Part shown: positions 42,471-53,843 of the stretch, in pieces
How the letters are laid out: every line of letters starts with the position of its first letter
How positions within the stretch are numbered: position 1 is the stretch's first letter
Source: Gracilariopsis chorda
Lineage: Eukaryota; Rhodophyta; Florideophyceae; Gracilariales; Gracilariaceae
NCBI GenBank assembly: GCA_003194525.1
Contig: NBIV01000268.1
Coordinates: forward strand, 46,411 to 110,410
DNA length: 64,000 nucleotides
Direction of reading: 5' to 3'
Position numbers and translations under genes: made by a program
The notes under the pieces: model-generated
Database searches by the model: none
Told to the model about the DNA's origin: nothing
The model's input: the letters and a program-made list of their open reading frames with translations, nothing else

Positions 42471-43094
42471 TTAATACGCCGATTCGTACCTTCGTCTCAG
42501 AGTTTTGCCCCGGTGGTTAGTCTGAATCTGAATATCTTTCATTCGTGAAAAACTGCGAGCTTGAGCCTCAAACATATGCTCTGGGAAATGAATTCCGTAC
42601 TCGCTGACCATTGTTACCATCACTTTTTCAATGCTAAAGTACTGATCTTTCATCAAAGTTTGTACCAGCCAGCTCCTTATCGACATACAACGATATCGCT
42701 TGGAGAGCTCGGAACTATACCCCTGTGCATAGGATTTCTTCGTAGCACATCCTCTATCCGAAGAAAAAATGGTAAAGAACGAGATTAAGTAGCATCTACA
42801 GCCGTAACTGTCCGCTTGACGGTAGGAATTATTGATCTCCAGTACTACGTTCTTCCGAGAAACAGTAGCCTCACCTTTTTCATGAATAATGCTGAAGTCA
42901 AATGCTTTCTTAAAAAGCTTCAAGACAGGCGTCGGACACTTTAAACGAACACTATCTCCAAAGTACACCGTAGGCGATGCAGGTGGAGTTGAGACTCTGG
43001 TGTGGCCAGAGCCCAACTCTGCATCTGACCAATTGCTGAACCCTAAAGGTAACCGATCATCTGTGGTGATCCCCATATTGGACTTGGAGAGCAT
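42471..43094 (-). pseudogene. Possible second MULE-type N-terminal fragment
   Basis: A 207-residue open frame. SIRSWLVQTLMKDQYFSIEKV and MVSEYGIHFPEHMFEAQARS resemble the helical region between the zinc finger and catalytic domain of MULE transposases (W-x-x-x-x-L ... YG ... A-x-R-A). It lies upstream of the other transposase pieces on -, so it could be the 5' part of the same gene or a separate copy. Not certain. Confidence 0.4.
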
Positions 43095-43492
43095 TACCGA
43101 AACGGTGATTGAGCGTGCAGTCCGCGAACCACACGACCGGTTACCAGCTTTGTTGTTTCAATTCCTCGAGCAGGAAGCTCAGTAGTCGCAGCTGATTTTT
43201 TGATTGACCTTGCAAATAACCTCAAAGGCTGGGTGCCACGCTTAGGCGCATACAGCCAAGGAGGGTATGCATACCGCGTGGGTATCATTTCTGGCCAACC
43301 ATCACAGGGTGCACGCGCCAAGCGCACGTGAAACCATGTAGGAGAGTGCCCTGCGCGCCCCACCTTAAGGGTTCGAGACTGCCACTCCCGGTGCGGGAGA
43401 TGCTCTATTAGCTCAGAACGTCTTGGTAAGAAAGAACATGAAAGAGAGGGCAGGGAGGTTACGCAGGATTCAAGTCGGTTTATCGGCCACAA
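43094..43492 (-). other. Open frame downstream of cargo gene, unknown
   Basis: A 132-codon Pro/Arg/Trp-rich frame on the same strand as the cargo gene. No family is recognised and no ATG context supports it. It may be a continuation of the cargo gene or chance. A tRNA-like phrase near 43360-43425 was examined and rejected. Confidence 0.3.
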
Positions 43493-43526
43493 AGTGGTGA
43501 ACTAAGATAGTCTATCGACCGCTTGG

Positions 43527-45439
43527 TTACAGAAAAGTTTCTATGATTGGAGCGACATTCGGACCACTTGTGGGTCCAGCAGCGGTACCAGACGGATGAC
43601 TGGAGGAGCGGGGCGCACCCGCGCTGCCATGTCCCCACTTACCCGCTGGGCCCGTATGGCGAGACCCATTGTTGTTGGAGCCCTCAGTGGTAGGTGGAGC
43701 ACCTGGATAGGTGGGCGGGACCGTTGCGGAAGGACCCGGAGCGGAGGTACTCGGCGTGGGCATCAGCACATTCTCCACCGGGTACCAAACTCCAGATGCA
43801 AGCAGTGAACATACAAGGGTACCCATAAGTGGATCCCCAGTGGAGCTCGCTCCTCTTAAAAGGTCTGAAAGCTCACCAACGCGGTGAGTGACCGCACGGT
43901 ACAATTCCGCCTGGAAGTTGGTACGGAATCCACCAAGTTGGTTTACCATTTCCACTTAGGTCGCATGACACGTGATAAGCGCTTCCAAAAAAGTGAGCGC
44001 TTCCTGAATATAACGCGGACCAGGTCGGTTAAGGCGAGTGACGCACAGCTGCTGGATATGCATTAGCGTGTCCGTCACCTCAGGGGCAGTAATGGGCTCA
44101 CCCCCTCCCATTGGATTACTTACAAGAATAATTGGATGGAATGGATCCCTGCGCGGTACGGGAGCAGTTTTCGACGGAGAAACTGGAGGGCGCTGACCAG
44201 AAGTAAGGGCCATGGAAGTTGCGGGGGTGAGAACCTCGGGGGTCTCGACCATATACCCATACTGGGTTTCTTCTCCCATGTGGTCGTCACCAGGCAGAGC
44301 TCGCTCACTCGGTGAGGAAACCCTTTGACGGTCATGATTTCACAGTTCCCATACTTGTTCAGGACCGCACCGGTGATTCTCAGCAGCACGGAGGTAGTTG
44401 TCCAAGTGGTTTTTGGTGTAACCAGTACGGGCAACGATGGTGGAGATGCCTAGACGGCGGATCAATTGGATCAACTGCATGGGTAAACGGAAGAGGCGAC
44501 CAACTGGTTGGAAGTCATGGGTATAGAAGGCCATCTCGGGGCACCGCGAGTTCCAGGTGATACCATGACAGCCGGCTTCCAAAGCCAACATGGCGACCAG
44601 GACGGCCCATTCGCACATCGCAACCGACCATATAGTGTGGTACAGGGTCTAACCTCCCGGGTCAGGCTTCCAAAATAGGCCAGTACCGGAGGGGTTGGAA
44701 CCGATAACCACTGCGGTGCTTCGTACTCATTCCACCAGCGTGGTTGCTGCACGTACCATTGTCGGCGAGCCGCAGTACTCTGAGAGAAGTAATCAATGGG
44801 GTGATAACCATGCATGGTCTTAACAAAACTGTTTCGGTGACGAATGCGCGCCTCCGATGCGGCGTCGTCACTCCACATTTTACGGTCGAGCCAATGAATC
44901 CTGTCATAAGAGGATTCGAAAATCACAAGGTCGAGGTCCAGTTTTAACCAATCTGGTGAAGGACCCGCCGAGGAGAGGACATCAACGAGTCCCTTGAAGT
45001 ACAGGAACTCAAAGTCACTCCTGAGATAAGGTAAATCACCAGGAATGGTCGGCTGGATGAAGTACCTGAACCGTGAATGGTGAGCCCGATGGAGGAAGCA
45101 GCTGTGACGACCCGGACGGTGGCATGTCTCCTTATTCCTCCTGGGTGGGTTGTGCGGAATGTTTGCCAAACAGTGAGTGTCTCACCTTTTCCAAGAGGAG
45201 TACAGCAAAAAAACCGGGTGGTAAAACGGTTGACCAAGAGGTTCGCTTACCGGAATCGGCCAGGAAGTGGTTTGCAACAACTCCCGACGGAATTCCGATG
45301 GGAGCAGGCCAAATTCATCTATATGGGAGGTATCCTCGGTGGTCGCCGTAACCACATACGGGTCATGTAGCACGCAAGTCGCAGCGGGGAACTCGCGCAC
45401 CACGAGGTTTACCAGTTCGGCTGAAGCGGGAACGGGCAT
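43527..45439 (-). pseudogene. Cargo homologue of the gypsy antisense gene
   Basis: Several - strand frames together reproduce the gypsy-1 antisense protein in order. CVLHDPYVVTATTEDTSHID and LLQTTSW match VAVLNEGLVTTYADGSD and AVTTSWD. IRHRNSFVKTMHGYHPI matches QYRSNFLKNVVRYERR. QQPRWWNEYEAPQW and TPPVLAYFGSL match ALPEWWRFHEACRG and LPPVFTYFGSL. TIWSVAMCEWAVLVAM matches LWSVVVTEWAARAAA. ERALPGDDHMGEETQYGYMV matches the DTPRHVPEDHPVGYVD part. The C-terminus continues with a helical domain (EVTDTLMHIQQLCVTRL, FQAELYRAVTHRVGELSDLL) and a Pro/Ser/Gly-rich tail that gypsy-1 lacks. At least four frameshifts or stops show decay. No gag-pol or LTR of the corresponding element is visible nearby. Confidence 0.75.
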
Positions 45440-45906
45440 GTTGCCACTTTGGTTTGGAAACGACAGGGTCTGCGAAGTACCCCGCCCCGCCTGCGCAAAC
45501 GTGTTATGGACTTGTCGATTCCACTTCTAGGGCGGGTGCGGGAGCCGCGGGAACCACGACCAGACATGTTGATCTGGCTGACCGGTGATGGAGGAGGACC
45601 GCAATGGTAGTTGGTTGGGAACGTATGGCACCCGGATAAATGGTCGGGTGGAGGAAACCTTCCAGGTGACCGAGAACGCGGACCAGAGTTGGTATGCGCC
45701 GACTCGTCGTTGGCGACAACCAATTCGGGTAAGGGAGCGCCAATCGTCTCCACTGGGGTCAAATGTACCCTATAAGTCTCAGAATCCAGTACGGGAGCCT
45801 TCTTAGCACGCTGATGCACCATAATGGTCAGTCCGCGTTGCATTGGTTCACGGACAAGATGACCAAATGGCCTTGAAGAGCGCTGGGGTGGAGAGCCAAG
45901 GACCAC
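45440..45906 (-). other. Pro/Ser/Arg-rich frame upstream of cargo gene
   Basis: The frame includes VHLTPVETIGAPLPELVVAND and an SGRGSRGSRTRPRSG stretch, and may be the N-terminal low-complexity region of the cargo gene. The gypsy-1 counterpart also has a low-complexity N-terminus, but the sequences do not align. Confidence 0.35.
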
Positions 45907-47262
45907 GGAGGCGTCGCGATTATTACTGAACGGTCGAAAGCGGAGGAAGACAGCGTTGCACTGGGACCAAGCGGTGTTGCACTAATACCAAATGGTCACG
46001 GTTGAACGAGAACGGAGACAATATCGACACAGTAGGAATCGCCAAAGTAGCCTCAAAGGTCGCACGCCGCACTAAGAAAGCGGAGAGAGACCGACACGGT
46101 GATAGGACGGAGAGGAATGTAACTGAACCGCAAAGGACGGCAGGATGCAGTGGAGGGGGAATAAAAAATCAAGTTGGTCGCTTCGGTCGATGCTGACGTG
46201 GAGAGCACTAAAGCCGGTGCTCAAGCACCGCTTCGATACTGACAAATGGGTGCACCCCGAGACAGAACAAGCCATTAGGGACTGAAGTGGCACCTACGGG
46301 TTCGTAGATGCATGTAGGAGGGAGGTCTGTCGTACTGTGGGTTTCTGTACAAAAGTGGTGTGCAAAATACCAGTTCGGTGAGCTCCGTGGGTGCTTGGAC
46401 CAAGGCAGTATGTCCTAGTATTTAACTTTAACTCTTACAAATAGTTCTAACTGTAAACTACAGTATTGAGGTGCACCAGTAAGGTGTAATTCAGACATGG
46501 CAGACGTAGCGTGCCATATCCACGAGAAGTCGAGCCCACCCACCTTTCAAGTGAGCATCAGCCTCCTTCCTCTTCAAGGCAAACAGTACGCACCTCTTGG
46601 ATAATTTTAATACCAACTGTATTTTACAGCCAATGTTTCTGGTTATCTAAGATCTTATCAGGTATTAATAGTCCATCAATCACGATAGGTAGCTATCAGC
46701 ACGCTGGTACGGAGAACTAGCCGACTATCTTGCACCGCTAGTGTTTGGTGTGGCCACAGACCCTACCAGTAGCTCTCTTTTTCCATTGTAGGTCGAGCCT
46801 ATCTGGGGCTTCCTAACACGGGAGGTTCATACGAGCTACCCATTTGGTCATTGACCGTTTTCGGTTATGCCAGACATATCAAGTCGCGTTTTAGAATTCA
46901 GATTGAAAGCTGTATCAGATGCAGAGTTGAGAGTTGTACAAAAGAAAATGTGTTAGAATGGAATTCCGTTTTTGAAGTGCGTTTTTGTGTACTTTACTAC
47001 ACGTGCACTGACTTTTGCCATTGCTTTCGAATCAAGACCTCAAAAAAAGAGATGATGCCCTGATCAGCAATGTAAAAATACATAATATGTTTCTATATGC
47101 CATATTAAGAGCTTTATCAGTCTCCCTGACGATTCAAAGCTCTGCCAATATCCGCCAATATCTGTCACCGCAAAGCAACAAAATAAATGGATGAATATAG
47201 TAGTGATAAGACATTGGTTGACTGAGAAGCTGATAATTTGGCGAAGGGGTCTGGAAAGAATG
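45907..47262. other. MULE internal DNA right of the cargo gene
   Basis: No coding domain recognised and no LTR matching gypsy-1 or gypsy-2 found. AT-rich towards the right end. Confidence 0.5.
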
Positions 47263-47588
47263 GAAGAGACAGGATTAGTGCATGAAAGCGACGCCAGAGA
47301 TCTGGCAGTTGACGATGGCAGAGACCGTGGGCTGATGTGTTCTCAGTGAACGCGATGAAAAATCAAAGATGGCTGAAGACTTTGCGCTTAGGGGTACGTT
47401 GTTGCTGGTTTGAGTTGCTCATTTTTGTTTGATTGGTCTACTGGGGAAATAGAGGGCTGTGATTGGCCGCAGCAGAATGTGCATATGCAAGTCATTAACG
47501 TCGGTCAGTTTTCTGGAGAGCTCGTGCTGAGCTGCTCCTTTTCAATCAACTTCCTACGCCGGCTACACCGTGTAGATTATCCCTTGGC
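47263..47588 (-). repeat. Right terminal inverted repeat of the MULE
   Basis: Reverse complement of 26884-27210 with roughly 85% identity. It ends CCCTTGGC at 47588, followed by the CCCCCAACC duplication. Confidence 0.9.
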
Positions 47589-47597
47589 CCCCCAACC
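47589..47597 (+). repeat. Right 9-bp target-site duplication of the MULE
   Basis: CCCCCAACC, identical to 26875-26883. Confidence 0.88.
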
Positions 47598-49702
47598 AAT
47601 GAAGCAGCGGCTGGCATTAAGATACCCTGGTAATCCCTGTAGGTTTGAATCCCGTGGGCGTGCAAGAGCGGCTTAGGCATCATCATACAGTACCATATCA
47701 ATTAGCCTTCGTAAGTAGCATTGCATCTGTTGACTGCAGCTATTTTGGTCTCATGACCGGATGCTTAGGAATAGATTCATTCCCCGTTTCCTGTTAACGC
47801 TGCTCATACGTTATGGTCGGGATGCTTTCCAGTGTCCCCACTCTACCTGGCCGCATTCAATATGCGAGCCTGGCCCTCTGCGCTGTACGTTCTGCATAGT
47901 ATGGCTTACATGCCATGCAAAAACTCGTCTCTTCATGTGATGGGGAGCCAGTAGACGTATGCTTCGACGTCGCAAATGTACATCCATAACAAATCTTGAC
48001 ACTGGCTCAGTGGTTTTGCTGACTCATTCAATGACCAACACGACCAAGAATATGCTACAGTGCCGAAGTCTGTGCCGTCCGAATACATTGGCGCACGGCG
48101 GGTGTGGGAAATTTGATATTGCTCACTGTGCGGCACACTAGACTGCTTCACCACACTGTGGCAGAGAGTAATTCTTAGCCGAGCTTTTTGTCCTTGGGCA
48201 CTCACTGCCACGAGGCCTATACCAACAGAAAAAGGGGAAGCTGTTAATTCGCACAATCCGTTATGTCATTCGTCAACTTCAGATATAACTAGGAAGTCGA
48301 GGGTCCATGTAAATGGTTTTTCTGTAAACGATCCATATCCCACCACAGAGAACCACCAACACAACAGCGTCGAGTTTGCGCAGTTGTCTTGCATTTTCAA
48401 TCACACTTGCTTAGCATTATCTTGCGGTTCACCGACAATGCCTTTTAGTGCCCAAGTCTTTCCATCAATAAGTACCTTATGGTTGGTAGGTTGATGAGCA
48501 CAGACTAAAGGATCTTCATCAAAGCCGTCGTGTAAATGTGTTTGTCATTGTGGGACTCCACAGCTCTGCGCTCTGGTGCGCTATCCAATCTTTTGACATT
48601 CATCTGCCTTCTTCACCGAACTTTCAAAACAGACATAAACTATCACGTGTGGTTTCGGAAATGGCCTCTACCCAGCAGGTTGCTAAAAGGTCCTAGGAGA
48701 GAAAACTTTGACTACAAATATTTAATTCTTTCTGAAGTGTTGTAAGGCTTTCAGAAGCCATATAAGCAAAAAGAACAAACGAGAGTTATGACTGCAGCGG
48801 CAACTTTGACTACTGCACCAAGAAGATGGGTTAAAATCTCACCCAAGTGCAGCCGCCAGAGCGCAAATACCAAAGCGAAATCATAACGAAGAATTGGACG
48901 CCGTGCGAGCGCTACGGGTTTTGATGCTGTGCTCGGATCTGGTCTCAATTCGGTTTTTAGCGTTTGTTCCTGGACCAAGTCTGAAGGGCTAGCATGGTGT
49001 CCAGTCGTTCTGATAGTGGTGCACTAGCAGCTGCGTCTCGGTGAGCTTTTAACCCGATCTTGCTGATGCCGTAGTCACCAGCAACTCTGTCCACGTAACT
49101 GTGGGTACAAAAAGTCTTCTGACGGTTACTTGGTCTTGAGGCTTGTGGGGTGGGTAGTTACTCTCAGGAACATCTGGAATTTACGTTCCAATAGAAACAG
49201 AGCACAAGTTCCTGGTGATGTTGAACCGTATTCCTGTGCGATACCTACCTCTCAAGAGTCTAGAAGCAGACTAGACCACAGGAGAGGTCAGTGGCCTCTT
49301 GGGAGGGTCTTACGTGGCCATGCGCTACCGACAATGTCGGGCAAGAACAGCACTGCTTTCAGGTTACTCTGGCACTACTAAAGACGGTCGCGCAGGGCCG
49401 TGCGACTACGACGGTGGAAAGATATCCATCCTGTCTGCTGTTGGACATGGATTTTGTAACGCGCATCGCTGTTGCAGGCAGCTGCAGCTCCTTCCAGATC
49501 ATGATACTGTACCATTTAAACTCGAAGATAGAAGATTGCTACCCCTGCAGTAGATACCATAGACAGAATGCCATACGTACTCCAGCTTAAGCCTTTTGAT
49601 AGTTGCATGGCTGCCGTTTGTCTCCCGACACCAAACCGACAGTGCAAAAAGGCAATTACAGTACAACGACGTACAAGAAGAGACGCAGTCCGCCTATCTT
49701 CC
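47598..49702. other. Intergenic region, no gene recognised
   Basis: Short frames only. Frames at 47811-48256 (-) and 49130-49590 (+) were read through and show no domain. Just inside 49620-49702 begins a sequence that repeats, diverged, at 49798-49905 (CCGACACC...GAGGGGACCTTT). Confidence 0.5.
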
Positions 49703-49732
49703 ATACCAGTGAGGAGGAGGGGACCTTTGGTG

Positions 49733-49789
49733 TTGCCATTCAACTCTTAGCGCCTCGCGAGTCGGGAGGCGCTAAGAGTTGAATGGCAA
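49733..49789. repeat. Perfect 24-bp-arm hairpin
   Basis: Arms 49733-49756 and 49766-49789 are perfect inverted repeats around a 9-nt spacer GCGAGTCGG. The identical arms recur at 56331-56387 with spacer CCGACTCTG. It lies about 590-645 bp upstream of the ATG. It could be a small MITE, a transcription end or a structured RNA. Confidence 0.85.
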
Positions 49790-50175
49790 TCGGGAGTCCC
49801 GACACCGAACGGACAGTACAAGTGCAGTGCAACGACGCACAAAAAGAGACACAGTCCCCTTATCTTCCATATCCGTGAGGGGAGGGGACCTTTGTTGTTG
49901 GCATTCGCTTTGCTCGGGGAGATAACAGACACCAGCACACGCGGCACAGCTTGTTCTGTTGACCATTAACTTTTTAGCGCGTCCCGTGTGCGTCACGCAT
50001 CAGTATCTAGACTGTCTCGAATGTTTTTCAAATGACCCTTTACAAAGAAAGGAAAGAACGGCATGCACTTTCTTGTGCCCACTACTTCAGTTCGCGCGGG
50101 CACGCTCACGAGCCGGTACCGACGGTAGCTGCAAAATAACAGTCACCGTGACAGTGGTGACGCAGCCCCACTTGA

Positions 50176-50182
50176 TATAAAA
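50176..50182 (+). promoter_or_regulatory. TATA box of the truncated Sel1 copy
   Basis: TATAAAA, 196 bp upstream of the ATG at 50378; the same element precedes the full gene at 55938-55944. Confidence 0.5.
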
Positions 50183-50377
50183 TATCGATTAGCGAGCCCA
50201 CCGCCGCAGTCCGTATCAGAAGAGCTTCCACTGCGCGTGCATGCGTCTTACATGTTGACACCAACAATGGTACCAAATGTTTTGTGGTTTGTGCGCTGGT
50301 TATAAGAAGTTGTGAGAAGCGATGAGGGAGCCCGTGAAGGGCAACGGGTGTGTGCTGATTCAACGCCATCTTCATCA

Positions 50378-50734
50378 ATGACGACTTCCGAACTCCCGGC
50401 ACTCTCGCACAATGAGCTCCATGGCTCCATGCAGAAGCTCATGCGCCGCCACGAGCGAGCCATCAAACAAACCGGCGATGTGAACGCAATGCTCTCTCTC
50501 GCCGAGCTTCTCAAGGACAATACCTATGGCATCAACACACTTACCCCATATTTCCCTTACATCAGTCCGAAGGAAGATCTTCTTATTCAAACTTGTGAGA
50601 AGGACGATAATCAGATACAGATGCTTGGAAATCCAGGAATCAGCAACCAAAGCGAACAACCAGCGATCAATAGTACAATATTAGAACAGGAGGGGAATCC
50701 GAGGACCGCCATGAAAGAGATCCTAAGGAAGTGA
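50378..50734 (+). CDS. Truncated paralogue of the Sel1 gene fused to new sequence
   Basis: ATG at 50378 in ATCAATGACG. The first ~46 residues (MTTSELPALSHNELHGSM... to LSLAELL) match the N-terminus of the Sel1 protein on the other strand. After the duplication ends, the frame continues for ~73 codons of unrelated sequence (DNTYGINTLTPYFPYISPKE onward) to a stop at 50734. No repeat motif remains. It carries the same promoter region as the full gene and may be transcribed. Either it is a gene fragment or a small chimeric gene. Confidence 0.5.
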   Translation: MTTSELPALSHNELHGSMQKLMRRHERAIKQTGDVNAMLSLAELLKDNTYGINTLTPYFPYISPKEDLLIQTCEKDDNQIQMLGNPGISNQSEQPAINSTILEQEGNPRTAMKEILRK

Positions 50735-51755
50735 GATCCATTCCGATGGTGCTGTAGACGGTGGACTAATCCTGCATCGGCAGGGAAGGACATCCCTTGG
50801 AAACAGCTTTAGAGAAGCTGCTCTCATTATGTACCTTGCGGTACACCGGCGGTGGCAGCGGTTGTGCCGCACTTCACGCTTGATTTCGTGTATTCTGTGC
50901 TTCAGGAAAGAGAACATGCTGGACAATGTCAAAAGGCGTGAAGGAAGCTGAAAAAGGTATTGACCGGTGAGGAAGGTATCTGGGGCAGTTCACGTTGTCC
51001 GATCACCTGTGTGGCGAAGAGTTGAGAGCTTCGTTGTATAGTGCCACCGGTGTTCTGCTAGGGGTATAATCATTTATTGATTCACAGCTGTGCTTGATTG
51101 CAAACCAACTGGGCGTTGACAAGTGGGAACGTCAGCATTCATGTTGTCATTCAGTAGCCTGCTACTCTGCCAGAGACAGTAATGTTAGCCGGAACACTCT
51201 TCATCTGTATCGAATAAAATACACAAGTCTTTCCATAGAACAGATTGAAGTATACTCTTGGAATCAGACAGTGTTTAAGCCCTTTTCTTGCTGCGGCAGT
51301 AAAAAATGAAAAGCTGTTCGTAATGACAAAGGGATTTAAATATGTTTGTAGAAGGGTACACAAATAATCTATCTGAAGGGGATGCAAAACGCTTCGGAGT
51401 CGATACGAACTCCTCTCAACTGAAGAAGCCAGTTGTCGCTACACACTCGTTAAGGTCCTCCAAGCTTCGTGCCAAATGTGATTCAAACCATTGCTTTTTG
51501 TCCGTCTAAACCGTTGCTTCTTCATCTTCTGAAGGTCCTTGTAGTGAACCGGGTGGAAGAGTGCCAGGCCGGGGTTAGAACCTTAACCACACAAAAAGCA
51601 CACGAAGGTAGTTACCGGTTGAGCTATGGCCGCTCACGGTGTGGTGACCCAAGCCACACCGCCGGAGATGTTATTGTGACTCTGTGACTATCATCTGCAG
51701 CTGACAGCACCACAGTCTTTCAGATCTTTGAATATATACCAAAACTGTGCAGGAC
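50735..51755. other. Intergenic DNA after the truncated copy
   Basis: No gene recognised. A tRNA-like sequence lies at 51561-51633 (-). Confidence 0.5.
51561..51633 (-). other. tRNA-like sequence with A and B boxes, probably degenerate
   Basis: On -, 73 nt from GCGGCCATAGCTC. TAGCTCAACCGG resembles the A box and GGTTCTAACCC the B box, with tRNA-like spacing of about 44 nt. The D stem does not pair, and only four acceptor pairs plus a wobble form. It may be the head of a tRNA-derived SINE or a decayed tRNA. Confidence 0.3.
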
Positions 51756-52255
51756 CCGGGAGGTCGTTAAACTCGTCCAGGTGATCGGCGGACTGATCGC
51801 CTCCACGGACCCGGGATGTCCGTAAAATCGCCCCGGCAGTCGGCGCACCGACAGCCTGAAGACCTGGGCGGTAGCGTCGGAAAAAGACCCCCGATTATCT
51901 GTGCGAGACAGAAGGGACGAGGCACGTGCAACACTGCGGATCTTACCAATCTTTTACTAGCTTTTCCCAGAAGGATCATGGAGGTTCCCATGGAAACTCT
52001 GGCGGGATCTCGGCTGGTCTCCAACGGAGACCAGGGAGTCTAGGAAGCGACAACACCGCCTGTACAAGGATCTGAATGGTTTTACAGGGGTTTTCTGGAC
52101 TTACGCTGAAATCTACAGCAGACACGGGCCCCAACGCGATCTTACCGCCCTTTATCGCCAAGGGTAAAGAGAAAAGGGAGGGTAAGATGTCAGCAGATGT
52201 TCTGGGTGGCACGAACGTGGTACATGGAATCCGCCTTGTCGTGGTGTACCACTTA
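51756..52255 (+). repeat. Diverged dispersed repeat, copy B
   Basis: Shares ACCCGGGAGGTCGTTAAACTCG at its start and GTGGTACATG plus CGCCTTGTCGTGGTGTACC near its end with 20447-20835. Longer than copy A. Confidence 0.6.
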
Positions 52256-53843
52256 CCTGGCGTTCTCTCGAGTTGAGGAAGGATTAGCAGAGCAAAGTCT
52301 GGAAGAGGCGAAACGCGCCAGAACGAAATGGATTATACATTCGGGTCTCCCCGCAGAAGTTTTGTACCATTCTACTACGTCTTGGAATACCAGTTGGTGA
52401 GCGTAACACGGCTGCTGCAGGGTGGGAGCAAGCAACGGCCATCAACAATATTTTGAGTCGAAGTTAATACTGGTGTAACGGGGTAGAGAGAACTTGTCAT
52501 TCACGAGGAGTAGCTAGCGGTTAACCTTAGTTGTTGGGAAATTGAGGAGGAATTATGATAAGCTCTACCGCAGCGTCGCAATTAGCCAATGTGCGCCCCA
52601 TCAAGAAGAAGAAGAAGAAGAAAACTGTGCAGCAGTTGGGCTTGATGCATGGAATATGGGTCAGGGCGTCAAAGTTGTCGTAGCCCATCTGGAATCACGA
52701 TGCTTAATCGCTTTGCGCTGGATACCGTGGTGGTGAAAGACCACTGCAAGGTACTAGCGAGTCCCGCTCAGGGCACATGCAGTTCCGCCTGTCGAGTGTG
52801 CCGACCTTCTGAAAAGGCTATAAAACACTATAAAGTTACGCCGGGATGAGGAAACCAACTGGAGATGCGATTGGGTCTATTAGGGAAATTTAGCCGTCGA
52901 ATAGATAGTTAGCATTCTACTTGTAGAAAGCGAATACCTTTGCCTTGGAATTAGAGGCACGTGCCGTAACCACACACACACACATGGAATATGGACCAGG
53001 ACTTACTTTTCTGGTTTGAAAACCTGCTGGAGTTGATGCCTTCTACTCGTTCCAAGTATGCCGGGTAATTCGTCTCCAACCGCATGAGCCCGGGTTGAGT
53101 GTCCTTAGTCGAAGTCGAAGCCTGGATAGTAGTGACAATTCACCAAGACTACATAACCTCCTTGTAACGTCTCGAAAATAATTGACGTCTCAAAGCGCTT
53201 TGTTCATCAAATATGTGCCACAGCTATCTGTCTCTCAGTTACAGTCTCAAAAATACAAAAGCAGGCGCAAAGACCCCAGAAGTTCTACTCAGGTTGCTTT
53301 CTTCCTCTAGAGTTCTTGTTCACGATTCCGACTTTTGTCCAACAAACCTTTTTTTACTCAAAATGGTTTTCGCCTTGCCTCGAGGGAACCACGCAATGCG
53401 TGGGATGTTTGCGCCTTCTCATTTGACTGTTACCAATTTTGCATGCTCTACATCCAGCAGCACTTTCTGTTTATACGAAGAACTGCACGCATTGTCAACA
53501 GACTTCTTCATATTGCTTTCCAATAACCCCACTCTTAACAGCTCGCTGTCCTGAAGAGCGCCCCTACTTTAGCCCTGCTCAGTTCTCCGCCATGGATGGT
53601 TCATACACATCAAGCACTTTTTTTAATACATCCTAACTCGCGCGGACACGGCATAATTAACGCAAATCACTGGGATGCATGTCCTTCTACTCAGTAAGCT
53701 ATATCTTAACCTATGTAAGGATTTCGTCAATAAGTTGTTTTACATCCCTTGCGAAATAAGTGCGTTGGAAAGAGATTTTAACTGTGTCAAAGAAATACAT
53801 GTAAACCAGGAGCCACATATCAAAACTACAACAATGAAAAGGT
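52256..53843. other. Intergenic DNA downstream of the Sel1 gene
   Basis: No gene recognised. A GAA-type run lies near 52603-52622 and a CA run at 52971-52984. The AT-rich end near 53640-53840 probably holds the 3' UTR of the Sel1 gene. Confidence 0.5.

Larger units (their letters stand above)
26884..47588 (-). mobile_element. 20.7-kb Mutator-like element (MULE) with nested gypsy-2 and cargo gene
   Basis: It is bounded by ~326-bp terminal inverted repeats (26884-27210 and 47263-47588, roughly 85% identical) and a perfect 9-bp duplication CCCCCAACC. Long TIRs, a 9-bp TSD and an internal MULE-type transposase on - (39537-42183) agree on the Mutator superfamily. It contains the retrotransposon gypsy-2 (27856-38074), inserted later, and a decayed gene at 43527-45439 homologous to the gypsy antisense gene. 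Without gypsy-2 it would be about 10.5 kb. The left terminus has one extra G relative to the right. Confidence 0.85.
49703..50513 (+). repeat. Left arm of an inverted duplication (Sel1 gene 5' end)
   Basis: About 811 bp matching the reverse complement of 55608-56421 with few differences. It includes a 24-bp-arm perfect hairpin, a TATA box and the first ~45 codons of the Sel1 gene. The match stops at CGCCGAGCTTCTC on the inner side and at CACTGGTATG (in reverse) on the outer side. The arms are 5.1 kb apart. Confidence 0.88.

Noticed and set aside
43360..43440. tRNA-like phrase (GCTAATAGAGCATCTC, CTCGAACCC on -)
   Set aside because: The anticodon arm is two bases too short and the T arm does not pair; no acceptor stem.
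47605..47680. Phrase GGTTTGAATCCC resembling a T arm
   Set aside because: No matching acceptor, D or anticodon stems upstream.
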